From contig NZ_VOLT01000004.1 in assembly GCF_007954275.1 (NCBI RefSeq), positions 1-64,000 on the forward strand: DNA of 64,000 bases, in the 5' to 3' direction. The notes beneath the pieces are model-generated. The model was not told the DNA's origin. It did no database searches and saw nothing but the letters and a program-made list of their open reading frames with translations. Positions 48,801 to 57,414 of the stretch are shown one piece after another. Position 1 is the first letter of the stretch; every line of letters begins with the position of its first letter. Made by a program: the position numbers and the translations under genes. Origin of the DNA: Colwellia demingiae (GTDB taxonomy: Bacteria; Pseudomonadota; Gammaproteobacteria; Enterobacterales; Alteromonadaceae).

Positions 48801-50283
48801 ATACTGCCATAGGAGTATCATCGCCCATAGAACCCGTGGCTTCTTGGCCATTCTCCGCTAATGTTCGAATGACTTGCTGAATTTCTTCATAGCTGTAATT
48901 GAACATTTTGTGGTACTGATTCATTTCTGCATCAGTAAATACGCGTTGACCAATCAAGTTAGCTTCAAGTTGATCAAAGGGGACTAATCGGCGAATATTT
49001 TTAGTTAACCACTCTCTATAAGGATGACGTTCCTTTAAATTATTATCAATATCGGCTGAATGAGATATTTTACCTGTGTAGGTATCAATGGCGAGCATTT
49101 CACCAGGGCCAACACGGCCTTTTTCCACTACTTCATCTTCACCGTAATCCCAAATACCTACTTCTGAGGCGAGGGTAATAAAACCATTGCGAGTGATAAC
49201 ATAGCGGGCAGGGCGTAAACCGTTTCTATCAAGGTTACAGGCAACATGTCGTCCGTTAGTCATTACTACGCCAGCGGGGCCATCCCATGGTTCCATGTGC
49301 ATAGAATTGAATTCATAGAAGGCACGTAAATCATCATCCATTAAGGGACTGTTTTGCCATGCCGGCGGCATCAATAAGCGCATCGCACGGTATAAATCCA
49401 TACCACCCGCTAAAAAGAGTTCAAGCATGTTATCTAAAGATGATGAATCGTAGCCTGTCTGACCAACAAAAGGAGCAGCATCTTGTAAGTCAGGCAATAA
49501 TGGTGATTTAAAGCGATGAGTCCTCGCTCGACTCCATTGACGGTTACCGTTAATGGTGTTGATTTCACCATTGTGCGCTAGATATCGGAAAGGTTGTGCT
49601 AAATGCCATTGTGGCGAGGTGTTGGTTGAAAAACGCTGATGAAATACACAAATAGCACTTTGCATCCGAATATCAGCTAAATCTAAGTAAAAATTTGGTA
49701 AATCTACAGGCATCATCAGCCCTTTGTAGATTGTCACTAAGCAAGACAAACTGGCAACATAAAATTTTTCGTCAGTAATACGCTTTTCAGCACGACGACG
49801 CGCCATATATAAACGGCGCTCTAGTTCTAGGTTTCTCCATCCGGGAGGAGCATCAAGAAAGACTTGCTCTATTGTTGGCAAATTGCTTATAGCAATTTCA
49901 CCTAATACAGATGTGTCGATAGGTACTGTGCGCCAGCCTATTAATGTTAAGCATTCATTGGCTAACTCTTCTTCTAATACTTTTTTAGAAAGTGCAGCTT
50001 CAATTGGATCAGGGCTTAGGAAAATCATGCCTACAGCATACTTTTTACCTAGCTTCCAGTTATTGTCGGCGGCTACTGCGCGAAAAAAACTGTCTGGTTT
50101 TTGCAATAATAGGCCACAACCGTCACCTGTTTTACCATCGCTGGCGATACCACCACGATGTTGCATACGATCTAAAGCGGAAATAGCGGTCTTAATTAGT
50201 TTGTGACTGGTTTCACCCTGTTGATGGGCAATTAGACCAAAACCACAGTTGTCCTTTTGGACGCTATGATCATAAAGTTGCAT
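45823..50283 (-). CDS. gltB: Glutamate synthase large subunit
   Basis: The 1486-residue enzyme makes two glutamates from glutamine and 2-oxoglutarate. The N-terminal class II amidotransferase begins after a 12-residue propeptide (cut before Cys13 in DNCGFGLIAH). A central domain, an FMN-binding synthase domain (SGYDGGTAASPLSSVKYAG, LQVDGGLKTGVDI), and a 3Fe-4S Cys cluster (CKFLRICHLNNCATG) follow. The C-terminal GXGXG beta-helix closes the protein. Length matches the bacterial family. A short leader frame precedes the ATG. Confidence 0.97.
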   Translation of the reverse strand: MQLYDHSVQKDNCGFGLIAHQQGETSHKLIKTAISALDRMQHRGGIASDGKTGDGCGLLLQKPDSFFRAVAADNNWKLGKKYAVGMIFLSPDPIEAALSKKVLEEELANECLTLIGWRTVPIDTSVLGEIAISNLPTIEQVFLDAPPGWRNLELERRLYMARRRAEKRITDEKFYVASLSCLVTIYKGLMMPVDLPNFYLDLADIRMQSAICVFHQRFSTNTSPQWHLAQPFRYLAHNGEINTINGNRQWSRARTHRFKSPLLPDLQDAAPFVGQTGYDSSSLDNMLELFLAGGMDLYRAMRLLMPPAWQNSPLMDDDLRAFYEFNSMHMEPWDGPAGVVMTNGRHVACNLDRNGLRPARYVITRNGFITLASEVGIWDYGEDEVVEKGRVGPGEMLAIDTYTGKISHSADIDNNLKERHPYREWLTKNIRRLVPFDQLEANLIGQRVFTDAEMNQYHKMFNYSYEEIQQVIRTLAENGQEATGSMGDDTPMAVLSSQTRTLYDYFRQQFAQVTNPPIDPLRERYVMSLGTCIGREHNVFNETSGHADRMLFSTPVLMYTGLKQLRDLDPEHYRSDTLTLSFDAKEGLEAAIRRLCDESETLVRDSSTVILVLSDRNIQPGLLVIPAAMAVGAVQKRLVDQQLRCDSNIIVETGSVRDSHQYAVLLGLGATAIYPYLAFETIEQLVEQKQIDLSARDAIVNYREGINKGLLKILSKMGISTIASYRCAGLFEVIGLNEDIMELCFSDLPSRIKGADFSDIQQDAANLTRKAFLPHQKVNHGGLLKYVHGGEYHAFNPNVVNYLQRAVQNGDYNDYRTFADEVNQRPVATLRDLLKLRDDCEPIELDQVESEGEMFKRFDSAAMSIGALSPEAHEALAIAMNRLGGFSNSGEGGEDERRFGTVKNSRIKQIASGRFGVTPHYLVNADVLQIKVAQGAKPGEGGQLPGDKVSPLIAKLRYSVPGVTLISPPPHHDIYSIEDLAQLIFDLKQVNPKAVISVKLVSGPGVGTIASGVAKAYADFITISGYDGGTAASPLSSVKYAGCPWELGLAEAHQSLVTNGLRHKVRLQVDGGLKTGVDIVKAAILGAESFGFGTAPMVALGCKFLRICHLNNCATGVATQDEVLREKFFKGLPDQVMNYFKFIAREVREILASLGVRSLTEIIGRTDLLVQIDGLTSKQSKLDLSPIIAPVVAGENTALHQTEENTAFDKGQLNQKILAAASDSVSHSKGGEYRFTIQNTDRSVGATLSGEIARHHGDQGMASSPITIHLSGTAGQSFGVWNAGGLNMILTGDANDYVGKGMAGGKLTIKPPVGVEYASHKTMIMGNTCLYGATGGVLFSSGRAGERFAVRNSGCHAVVEGTGDHACEYMTGGIVTILGDTGVNFGAGMTGGFAYVLDETGDLDVRLNKESIEMLAIEDLTIHQEHLRGIINQHFEETGSLRAQEMLHDFDRYAPLFKLIKPTATDVKTLLGHRSRSSAELRVQAQ

Positions 50284-50292
50284 ATTTTTCTC

Positions 50293-50355
50293 CTAATAAT
50301 AAACCAACTTACTTACAGGACAGGTAAAAAGAATAAAGGCATGGAAAAAATGCAT
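50293..50355 (-). CDS. Possible gltB leader peptide (20 codons)
   Basis: Reading leftward from an ATG at 50355, with a good AGAGGTG ribosome binding site, there is a 20-codon frame, MHFFHAFILFTCPVSKLVYY. Its stop TAG overlaps the TAGGAG that serves gltB, 9 bases before the gltB ATG. An inverted repeat, ACTTACTTA (50307-50315) / TAAGTAAGT (50371-50379), encloses most of it. The arrangement would couple gltB translation to the leader. Not a known family; the coding claim rests on the ribosome binding site and position. Confidence 0.4.
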   Translation of the reverse strand: MHFFHAFILFTCPVSKLVYY

Positions 50356-50681
50356 AAATACACCTCTTTTTAAGTAAGTGGACCTATCAACACTACCCAG
50401 TTCTTCGGTAAAGGTCAATTAAAATAGAGCTTTTGCTCGTCAGTCATTCTGATGGCTATATCGAGTCGTAATTGAATATTGGAAGGTGATTTTATCAAGA
50501 GATTGTTTTTGCTGTGGTTGTTATTTTTGATAATTGTCTTTATTTCTATAGGGGGAAAGTAATGAAATAAATACTGTGGTTAGGCATGTAATATTACATA
50601 TCTATAATCAGTATTTAGTTTTTGCTGGCTAAGTGATTTAGACAGCTGATGTGTTTACTAGTAATTAAGTCACGGACATAA

Positions 50682-50712
50682 AAAAGCCAATAGTTTTGAC
50701 ACTATTGGCTTT
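50682..50712 (-). terminator. Terminator of folE2
   Basis: AAGCCAATAGT pairs with ACTATTGGCTT around a TTTGAC loop. Read leftward it is followed by a run of T. Confidence 0.88.
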
Positions 50713-50741
50713 AGTTTAATAATAGAATTTAACTATTATTA

Positions 50742-51668
50742 TTATGGCTGATAGCCATTTTCGATACCCTTGGTCGTGACACTAACAGCGTCATGGGCAT
50801 GAAGAGACTCTAAATGATTTATCCGTAACCAGAAATCATCAAATTGGTCTGTTTGATTCAAGCTATGCTGTAAACGACGAGCGGCATCTTCACAAAACAT
50901 TAGGTTTTGACCGTTTAGGCGAGCAAATTCTTGCTCATCCTCACGCTTAACTGCAGCTTGTACTGGTGTTTTAAGAGAGCCTTCAACCAGATCAACTATT
51001 TCGGTAATTGGAAAGTCATTAATACTTGAATTTAGTTTTACTTTTACTTCAGCAACAGAGCGCTGTGAATGAGGGGTTGCTACGATCCCTTCGGTTGTAC
51101 CTAACCACTCATGAACATCAGTTAAAGCCAATTCACTTTGTTGAGCAAATTTATCTTGAAAAGCTTTTTGAATCAACTGTCTTGCAAGAGCCGCAGAGCA
51201 TGGACAAGTTGATGAATAGGGTACATCAATGGTTAGCTCGATAGTGAGCTTACCTTGATTTAGGTTTCCTGTTAGCGTTACCGGGTAAGCCTTCCAGCCT
51301 TCTTTACCACTGATTAATGATTTTCTACGTAAATGATAATCAAAGCAAAATTGTACTTTAGCTTGGTCACTTAATTCTTGGTGACTACTAATAAAACCAT
51401 CAAGCAAGCTCACTAAACTTTGATAGTTAAGTACATTACTTGTAGATAATTCATCGATAAGTAGATAAAGGCGTGACATATGTATGCCTTTAGCTTTTGC
51501 ATCTTTTAAGTTCACAAAGGCATCAATATGAGCAGAGACCATACGCTCACTTTCACCTTTTGAGGCAACCATAATAGGCATTTCAATGTTACTCATGCCG
51601 ACCCAGTCAAGCGTACCTTCGGTTTGAGCTGTTGTATGGTTGGCGATATCTGGCATTGATGTCGTCAT
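50742..51668 (-). CDS. folE2: GTP cyclohydrolase FolE2 (type IB)
   Basis: The 308-residue enzyme converts GTP to dihydroneopterin triphosphate, the first step of folate synthesis. The family signature is visible in [21 protein letters not shown] (metal-binding Cys near residue 155), [22 protein letters not shown] and [16 protein letters not shown] at the end. Unlike FolE it can use metals other than zinc and is often in the Zur regulon. I see no copy of the Zur-type palindrome upstream here, only GTAATCATTAC at 51774-51784, whose meaning is unclear. Confidence 0.93.
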   Translation of the reverse strand: MTTSMPDIANHTTAQTEGTLDWVGMSNIEMPIMVASKGESERMVSAHIDAFVNLKDAKAKGIHMSRLYLLIDELSTSNVLNYQSLVSLLDGFISSHQELSDQAKVQFCFDYHLRRKSLISGKEGWKAYPVTLTGNLNQGKLTIELTIDVPYSSTCPCSAALARQLIQKAFQDKFAQQSELALTDVHEWLGTTEGIVATPHSQRSVAEVKVKLNSSINDFPITEIVDLVEGSLKTPVQAAVKREDEQEFARLNGQNLMFCEDAARRLQHSLNQTDQFDDFWLRINHLESLHAHDAVSVTTKGIENGYQP

Positions 51669-51879
51669 TTCGACTCCACTTTAAACGATAGTTACTAACT
51701 AATCTTCGAGTTCTTCTTGGAATAAGGACGAAGAGTAGATCTAAGGGCGCACATTCTAGCTTATTTTTTAATGGTAATCATTACTGTTGTTGCTCTAGAG
51801 ATAAAAAATATAGATATATGATATGTTTTTTCATAAGTTTCAATAAGTTTGTCTGATTTTTATTACTGCGGTAATATAG

Positions 51880-52272
51880 ATGCATCCTATATTCTTTACA
51901 GAAAAAGGCGTGTTTGTGGAAACTAAACGATCGAATCCTGATTTAGATCTGGAGTTACTTCAAGGTTATTTAGACAGTTTAGGTAAAACTATTGTTGAGC
52001 AGATGTTCGCTTTATATTGTCAGCAAGTTGAGATTTATCTTAACGATATTGAAAATGCACAACTCAATGATTCTCTTACTGGCTGGCAAGATCATTGCCA
52101 TAAAATGAAAGGTGCTGCAGCAAGTGTTGGTATGTACCAATTACATGGACAATTGAAGTTATTAGAAAAAACTGAGGTGTCAAAGGAGAAAAAATCGGTA
52201 TTGTTAAAAGAGTTGAGATTATCGAATGAACACGCAATACTCGCTTTTAAAAATTGGCTGGTAACTATCTAG
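51880..52272 (+). CDS. hptA: Stand-alone histidine phosphotransfer (HPt) protein, HptA-like
   Basis: The 130-residue protein is a single HPt domain: a helical bundle with the phospho-accepting His in DHCHKMKGAAASVG, the HxxKG signature. It lies convergent to arcA, 78 bases away. In Shewanella, which lacks a full ArcB, HptA carries the phosphoryl group from ArcS to ArcA, and an ArcS-like kinase is present at 15249. A GTG at 51916 with AAAGGCG upstream is an alternative start (118 residues) that fits the family better than the ATG at 51880. Confidence 0.85.
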   Translation: MHPIFFTEKGVFVETKRSNPDLDLELLQGYLDSLGKTIVEQMFALYCQQVEIYLNDIENAQLNDSLTGWQDHCHKMKGAAASVGMYQLHGQLKLLEKTEVSKEKKSVLLKELRLSNEHAILAFKNWLVTI

Positions 52273-52302
52273 GCTGCGATTACATTTTATTAGACTCAAT
52301 AA

Positions 52303-52335
52303 ATAAAGCAGCCCAAGCTAGGGCTGCTATTATAT
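52303..52335. terminator. Bidirectional terminator between hptA and arcA
   Basis: AGCAGCCC (52307-52314) pairs with GGGCTGCT (52321-52328) around AAGCTA. The T runs are weak on both sides. Confidence 0.65.
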
Positions 52336-52350
52336 TAACCTTGAAACAGT

Positions 52351-53052
52351 TTAATCTAGAGTACCGACAAAGCGATAACCTTCACCATGAATCGTATTAA
52401 TAAGCTCTGGTGTCTCTTGGTTCAATTCAAAGTGCTTACGAAGGCGCCTTATGGTGACATCGACGGTACGATCATTAGAACGTAAATCTCTACCTGTCAT
52501 CTCTTTAATTAACTCCTGGCGTGAAATTATTTTACCTGCATTTTTTATAAGTAAGCTTAATGCACGAAATTCACCACGAGGAATAGCAATTACTTCACCT
52601 TCTGGACTAGTCATTTGACGAGAGTTACCATCTAAAGTCCATTGGTTGAAGCTCACTATGCTTTGTTCGGCTTCAGTACTCGTTTGACCTATACGACTTA
52701 AAATATTTCGAGCTCTAATAGTCAATTCACGTGGGTTAAACGGTTTGGTCAAATAATCATCTGCACCAATCTCTAAACCAAGAATTTTATCAATGTCGCT
52801 ATCTCTACCGGTAAGGAAAATTAAGCCTAAGTCTTTATTTGCCGTTAATTCTCGTGCTAATAACAAGCCATTTTTGCCAGGTAAATTAATATCCATAATG
52901 ACGAGATTGATGGTATGAAGTCTAAGCTGCTCAGCCATACTATTGCCATCAACAGCTTCGAAAACAACGTAACCTTCTGCTTCAAATAAGTTGCGTAAGT
53001 TAAAACGGGTGACGTCTTCATCTTCGACAACTAAGATTTGATAAGTCTGCAT
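52351..53052 (-). CDS. arcA: Response regulator ArcA
   Basis: The 233-residue OmpR-family regulator matches ArcA in its receiver ([22 protein letters not shown], phospho-Asp in [43 protein letters not shown]). The C-terminal winged helix ends FVGTLD. ArcA controls respiratory genes by redox state. The HPt partner is convergent next door and a sensor kinase gene lies upstream. Confidence 0.95.
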   Translation of the reverse strand: MQTYQILVVEDEDVTRFNLRNLFEAEGYVVFEAVDGNSMAEQLRLHTINLVIMDINLPGKNGLLLARELTANKDLGLIFLTGRDSDIDKILGLEIGADDYLTKPFNPRELTIRARNILSRIGQTSTEAEQSIVSFNQWTLDGNSRQMTSPEGEVIAIPRGEFRALSLLIKNAGKIISRQELIKEMTGRDLRSNDRTVDVTIRRLRKHFELNQETPELINTIHGEGYRFVGTLD

Positions 53053-53188
53053 GTTGGAATTTACCTAATATTTAAATGGTGATTGAGATTATTATTATAA
53101 TGAGTGAACTATTTGTAATATATTTACATTTATTTAACTATATTAGTCACGTGAAATTGAAAAAACAATTTTTTAGACCATTATTTCA

Positions 53189-54829
53189 TTAAGTTGCTGC
53201 TAATTCTACCGGAAAAGTGATATCAAAACACACACCATGCTCTGGTTCATCATCAAGCACTATATGACCATCTAGCGCTTGAGTTACTAAATTGTAAACT
53301 AAATGCATACCTAACCCACTGCCACCACTGCCGCGCTTGGTGGTTGTAAAGGGATCGAAAATCTTTGCTTTCACGGAATTATCAATGCCAAGACCATCGT
53401 CACTATAATTAATATGCAATTGATCACTCAGGTTCATAACGTTTATCGTTATCGTGCCATGTTCAAGCCCTTCAAAAGCATGATAAATTGAATTTAGGAT
53501 CAGGTTTATTAGTATCTGGTTGATAGGGCCTGGTTTACTCTTGATGTTAAGATCTTCTGGACAGATAACAGAGACAGTTACATTGGTAGAGACCAGTTTT
53601 GCTGAAAGTGTTAGCAATACTTCATCGAGTAAACCATGAACATTAAAAGTACAAGTTTCAGCGCTCGATTGGTCAACAGCAACCTTTTTAAAGCTTGAGA
53701 TTAATTTTGCTGCTCGTTCTAAATTACGAAATATAATCGAGACGTTTTCAACACCGTCAGTTAAGAATTTTTTTAACTGACTAGATTTTAATGTTTTATC
53801 TTCAAAAGAAACTTTAATTTCATTTAGCTTATCTGCTAATAAGCTCGAAGCAGTAACACCTAAACCAATAGGAGTGTTCACTTCATGCGCTATGCCGGCA
53901 ACCATATCGCCAAGTGAAGCCATCTTTTCAGTCTCAACCAGTTGCCCCTGAAATTCATGTAGCTTTTCTAAGGTTGATAGTAATTCTTGATTTGATTCTT
54001 TTAATGCGTCGGTTCTCGCACTAAGCCTATTCTCTAATGCTTGATTTTGAGATAAAGCATGTTGATGTTCATCAATTATTCTATTGATATGCTTATCAGT
54101 GCGAAGTAATAACACATTGATATTTTTAGCCAGAATATCCAGCTCTTTGTAGGGCTGACTAGCTAATTGAATGCTGAAATCTTTACTTTGTGATATTTGT
54201 CCAACATCTTCGATTAACTTGACTATGGGTTGATTGGTTTTATTAAATAACCATTGGGAAACACCAAAAGCGATTATAAGCGCAAAGACTAGAAAACTGA
54301 GCATAATGTAGGTTAATTTTTTGATGAAACTTTGCTTTTCAAGTAGGCTAGATTGGATAAATAAGTAGCCTAAGGTATGCTGGCCTTGATTGATTTTTAC
54401 AATGAGTTCTAGATAGTTTTCGTCATACTGGATAGTACTTAATTGTGATATTTGGGCTATTTTGTCGCTAATAGCTGGAAAATTATGATTTTTATTATAG
54501 CTACTGAAATACTCAATGCTACTATCTTCATTCAAGCGATACACATGTATACGATTAATGAGAGGAGTTGAGATTAATTTTTTAAGTTCGCTGCTCAGTG
54601 CTGTTTGACTATTATCATTATCACTTTCTAGAAATTGACGACTATTTTTTGCGAGGATATTTGCCCATGCACGAGTTTCACTAGCAATAGTCTTATTTTC
54701 ATGGTCATCGACCATATTAATAATGCTCATCGAAACAGTGATGATTATTAATAGGGTTAAAGCCATGATACTTTTAACTAAGCGACGGTGCAGTGATATG
54801 GTGTTGGTTAAGTGTGGCATGGTACCCAA
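53189..54829 (-). CDS. Membrane sensor histidine kinase, unassigned
   Basis: The 546-residue protein has two membrane segments (about 20-40 and 170-195), a periplasmic sensor between them, a HAMP-like segment (about 195-250) and a coiled coil. The kinase core has GIAHEVNTPIGLGV as the phospho-His box (near residue 316), LINLILNSIYHAFEG, DDGLGID and GSGGSGLGMHLVYNLV. This HEVNTPIG type is typical of kinases with a long coiled coil before the H box. No response regulator is attached; arcA lies 136 bases downstream in the same direction. Whether it signals to ArcA is unknown. Confidence 0.85.
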   Translation of the reverse strand: MGTMPHLTNTISLHRRLVKSIMALTLLIIITVSMSIINMVDDHENKTIASETRAWANILAKNSRQFLESDNDNSQTALSSELKKLISTPLINRIHVYRLNEDSSIEYFSSYNKNHNFPAISDKIAQISQLSTIQYDENYLELIVKINQGQHTLGYLFIQSSLLEKQSFIKKLTYIMLSFLVFALIIAFGVSQWLFNKTNQPIVKLIEDVGQISQSKDFSIQLASQPYKELDILAKNINVLLLRTDKHINRIIDEHQHALSQNQALENRLSARTDALKESNQELLSTLEKLHEFQGQLVETEKMASLGDMVAGIAHEVNTPIGLGVTASSLLADKLNEIKVSFEDKTLKSSQLKKFLTDGVENVSIIFRNLERAAKLISSFKKVAVDQSSAETCTFNVHGLLDEVLLTLSAKLVSTNVTVSVICPEDLNIKSKPGPINQILINLILNSIYHAFEGLEHGTITINVMNLSDQLHINYSDDGLGIDNSVKAKIFDPFTTTKRGSGGSGLGMHLVYNLVTQALDGHIVLDDEPEHGVCFDITFPVELAAT

Positions 54830-54848
54830 TAAATTATATTTTGTATCT

Positions 54849-55910
54849 TTATGATAACTGAGCTCGGTAAATAGTAAACCCTTTGTCTTTCGTTATCACG
54901 CCAGTATTGCCAATGTGTGTTTCCATGATCGGTTGATAACGTAAAAAACTGTTGGCTACTATCGTAATATTACCTTGTTTGTTAAGTTTTTTATTTATTC
55001 CGGCTAAAAAGTCTTCACTGGCTTGGTAGTGCGTTTTAACCCCTTGATGAAATGGAGGGTTTGAAACAACGTGTTGGTAGTGTTCGTTTACATCCGATAA
55101 GCTATTTGAAGGGAACACATTACCCGATAAACCGTTTAACGCTAAACTCTCTTGTGCGGAGGTTATTGCTAAAGCGCTAACATCTAATAAGGATAAGTTT
55201 GTCTCGCCAAATTTTTTACCAATAAAGCAACTGATTACCCCTGCACCACAACCAAAATCGAGAACTTTTCCTGCCATCTTGCTCGGTAAATTACTCAGTA
55301 ATAATGCGGTGCCAACATCAAGCTTTTGCTGACTAAAAACCCCAGGCAAAGAGGCTATTGTTAGTTGTATACCCTCAACAGTAATCTGATATTTTTTAAA
55401 CCAGTCTTGAAGATTAAAAACATCGGATAATCTTTCTGGCTGAAATAGACCGACAAAAAGCAAGCAATGACGTGCAGCATCGACTTTTTGACAACAAGAG
55501 AATATATTTTGCGTTAATTTAGCTGCAGACTGTATGCCGCATTTTTTCTCGCCAACCAGTATTATTTTTGTTTCATCATTTATGCAATGAGCAATCATAG
55601 CAAGCGTGAAGTTGAGTTCAGCTTTGCTTTTAGGAAAGGCTATTATCACCAGATCATGATTGATTTTTGTTTGATAGGTGCTGGCAAAGGTTGTCTTAAC
55701 ATTTTTAGTATTTGTCGAACTGCAATGCTTTTTGGTAATTGCCTGATAATCAATGAAATTTGTATTAAAGCAATTGATAGTTTCTGGCTTATGAATCTCT
55801 GTATAAGCCTCAATGAAACCATCCTCAGGTAAGTTAATAAATAAAGGCGCTTTAGCTATAAGTAATTCACTATTACGTAACAAAATTTGGCTAGGATTTG
55901 ACAATGACAT
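54849..55910 (-). CDS. rsmC: 16S rRNA (guanine-1207-N2) methyltransferase RsmC
   Basis: The protein of about 353 residues has the RsmC two-domain form. An N-terminal domain without a complete SAM site precedes a C-terminal methyltransferase domain with VLDFGCGAGVISCFIGKK (SAM motif I) and the catalytic VVSNPPFHQGVKTHY (the NPPF motif of N2-guanine methyltransferases). The start was placed at ATG 55910; a GTG at 55922 is possible. It ends 19 bases before the sensor kinase start, so they may share a transcript. Confidence 0.93.
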   Translation of the reverse strand: MSLSNPSQILLRNSELLIAKAPLFINLPEDGFIEAYTEIHKPETINCFNTNFIDYQAITKKHCSSTNTKNVKTTFASTYQTKINHDLVIIAFPKSKAELNFTLAMIAHCINDETKIILVGEKKCGIQSAAKLTQNIFSCCQKVDAARHCLLFVGLFQPERLSDVFNLQDWFKKYQITVEGIQLTIASLPGVFSQQKLDVGTALLLSNLPSKMAGKVLDFGCGAGVISCFIGKKFGETNLSLLDVSALAITSAQESLALNGLSGNVFPSNSLSDVNEHYQHVVSNPPFHQGVKTHYQASEDFLAGINKKLNKQGNITIVANSFLRYQPIMETHIGNTGVITKDKGFTIYRAQLS

Positions 55911-56509
55911 AGGGCAAGACACAGGGTAATAAATAGAGAAAGAACAATGGTTATATTCTACGGTAAATAAGTATAAGGGAATAGGGTTATTTGCCGTAAG
56001 TTAATTGTGTCGAGATAAAAAAAATGCTTAAATAGTAACTGTCCCTAATTCCAATTTACTGGTTGAGTAACTTACCAGTAAATTTTAATAGGGCCAGAAG
56101 AGGAGCGTTAACCAGGTAATTACTATTGTTTTGTATTGTCTTGAACAATTCAAAAACAGATATCAAAATCTGTAGATGGTAATGAGGGGGATTAACGCCG
56201 AGATAAATGGCTATTTGATAAGCTATTTATCGGTTGTGTACTTTATATATTTTATAAAGTAGTGGGCTGAATCCCAACAACTGTCACTTTGAACAACAAC
56301 CATAATTGGTTGTTTAAGTGGGGAGCTTCTGGTCTTTGCATATTAGCCCAAATATCGGCTCAGCTGATATTATGCTCTTCTTTGTCAATGCCCAGTCCTC
56401 CGTACAATGTATTTAGTTTTATTAATTAAGTGTGCCCTAAGCATGCCTTTGATAACACGGATACTCATAATCTTTCTATAGACTTTTTATCAGATAAGCG
56501 GAGTAATAA
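55911..56509. other. Non-coding gap between rsmC and the dapD-like gene
   Basis: These 599 bases hold two hairpins: GATAAATGGCT (56202-56212) / AGCTATTTATC (56221-56231, one mismatch) and AACAACCA (56295-56302) / TGGTTGTT (56307-56314) with outer CACTT/AAGTG arms. Neither has a T run, so they are not plain terminators. A small RNA or a leader of the dapD-like gene is possible but unsupported. No gene seen. Confidence 0.45.
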
Positions 56510-57259
56510 ATGAACTGGCAAGATGTATTAGCGCAGTTAGAATCAGGTAGTTTACGAGCGGCAAACCAAGATGATGCCGGTAACTGGCATGCCAACATTG
56601 AAGTGAAAAAAGGTATTTTAGCTGCTTTTAAAGCGGGTAAAAACGTTGCTTTTGATGATAATTACCAAGGTTTTGTTGATAAACATAACTTACCAGCTCG
56701 TCAATTTACACCACAAGATGGTGTTCGTTTAGTACCTGGTGGTTCATCAGTACGCGCAGGTGCTTACGTTGCTGAAGGTGTTATCATCATGCCACCAGCT
56801 TATATCAATGTTGGTGCTTTTGTTGATAGTGGCACTATGGTTGATAGTCATGCTTTGATTGGCTCATGTGCGCAAGTTGGTAAAAATGTTCATGTTTCAG
56901 CAGCCGTTCAAATTGGTGGCGTATTAGAGCCAGTAGGCGCTAGCCCTGTAATAATTGAAGATGGTGCCTTTTTAAGTGCTGGTGTTGTTATCGTTGAAGG
57001 CATTGTTGTTAAGAAAGGCGCGGTATTAGCACCGGGTGTATCTCTTTCTAAATCAGTACCTGTTTATGACTGTGTTAATCAAGTTATGCGAGAAAAAGGT
57101 GCTGAAATTCCAGAACGTGCTGTTGTTGTACCTGGTACCCGTCCTGTTAAAGGTGAATGGGCAGAAGAGCAAGGTCTAAGTATGGCCTGTGCACTTATCG
57201 TTAAATATCGCGATGAGAAAAGCGATGCTTCACTTGAACTAGAATCAATTCTACGTTAA
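56510..57259 (+). CDS. DapD-like tetrahydrodipicolinate N-succinyltransferase (short form)
   Basis: The 249-residue protein is a left-handed beta-helix acyltransferase with the DapD signature: VRLVPGGSSVRAGAYVAEGVIIMPPAYINVG, then GTMVDSHALIGSCAQVGKNVH and IGGVLEPVGASPVIIEDGAFL. E. coli DapD has 274 residues and a longer N-terminal helical domain. DapD adds a succinyl group to tetrahydrodipicolinate in lysine/diaminopimelate synthesis. The next two genes encode a LysA-like decarboxylase and a desuccinylase-like hydrolase, so the three may form one pathway. It may be the main dapD of the cell or a second, specialised one. AGCGGAG is the ribosome binding site. Confidence 0.88.
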   Translation: MNWQDVLAQLESGSLRAANQDDAGNWHANIEVKKGILAAFKAGKNVAFDDNYQGFVDKHNLPARQFTPQDGVRLVPGGSSVRAGAYVAEGVIIMPPAYINVGAFVDSGTMVDSHALIGSCAQVGKNVHVSAAVQIGGVLEPVGASPVIIEDGAFLSAGVVIVEGIVVKKGAVLAPGVSLSKSVPVYDCVNQVMREKGAEIPERAVVVPGTRPVKGEWAEEQGLSMACALIVKYRDEKSDASLELESILR

Positions 57260-57414
57260 TTAATCATCTTGTCGCTGTATGGTCCAATCTATACGTCAAA
57301 AGTACTCATTGATATTCATCAACTCCGTGCTTTTTTCTTTAGCTTGAGCCCTACAGCTTAAAGATGAGTAACTAATTCACTAACTCGATTGAGTTATTAA
57401 GATTAAAGAAAACT

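Larger units (their letters stand above)
50284..50741. other. gltB upstream region and gap before folE2
   Basis: The 458 bases contain the gltB leader described separately (50293-50379) and the folE2 terminator (50682-50712). Between them (50380-50680) is AT-rich sequence that must hold the gltB promoter. I could not place -10 and -35 boxes with confidence. Confidence 0.5.

Noticed and set aside
50479..50562. 27-codon hydrophobic frame from a TTG, upstream of gltB on the other strand.
   Set aside because: No ribosome binding site and only a TTG start; AT-rich DNA gives such hydrophobic frames by chance.
51774..51784. GTAATCATTAC upstream of folE2 as a Zur box.
   Set aside because: It does not match the TGTTATA-N-TATAACA core seen at 61366 and may be chance.
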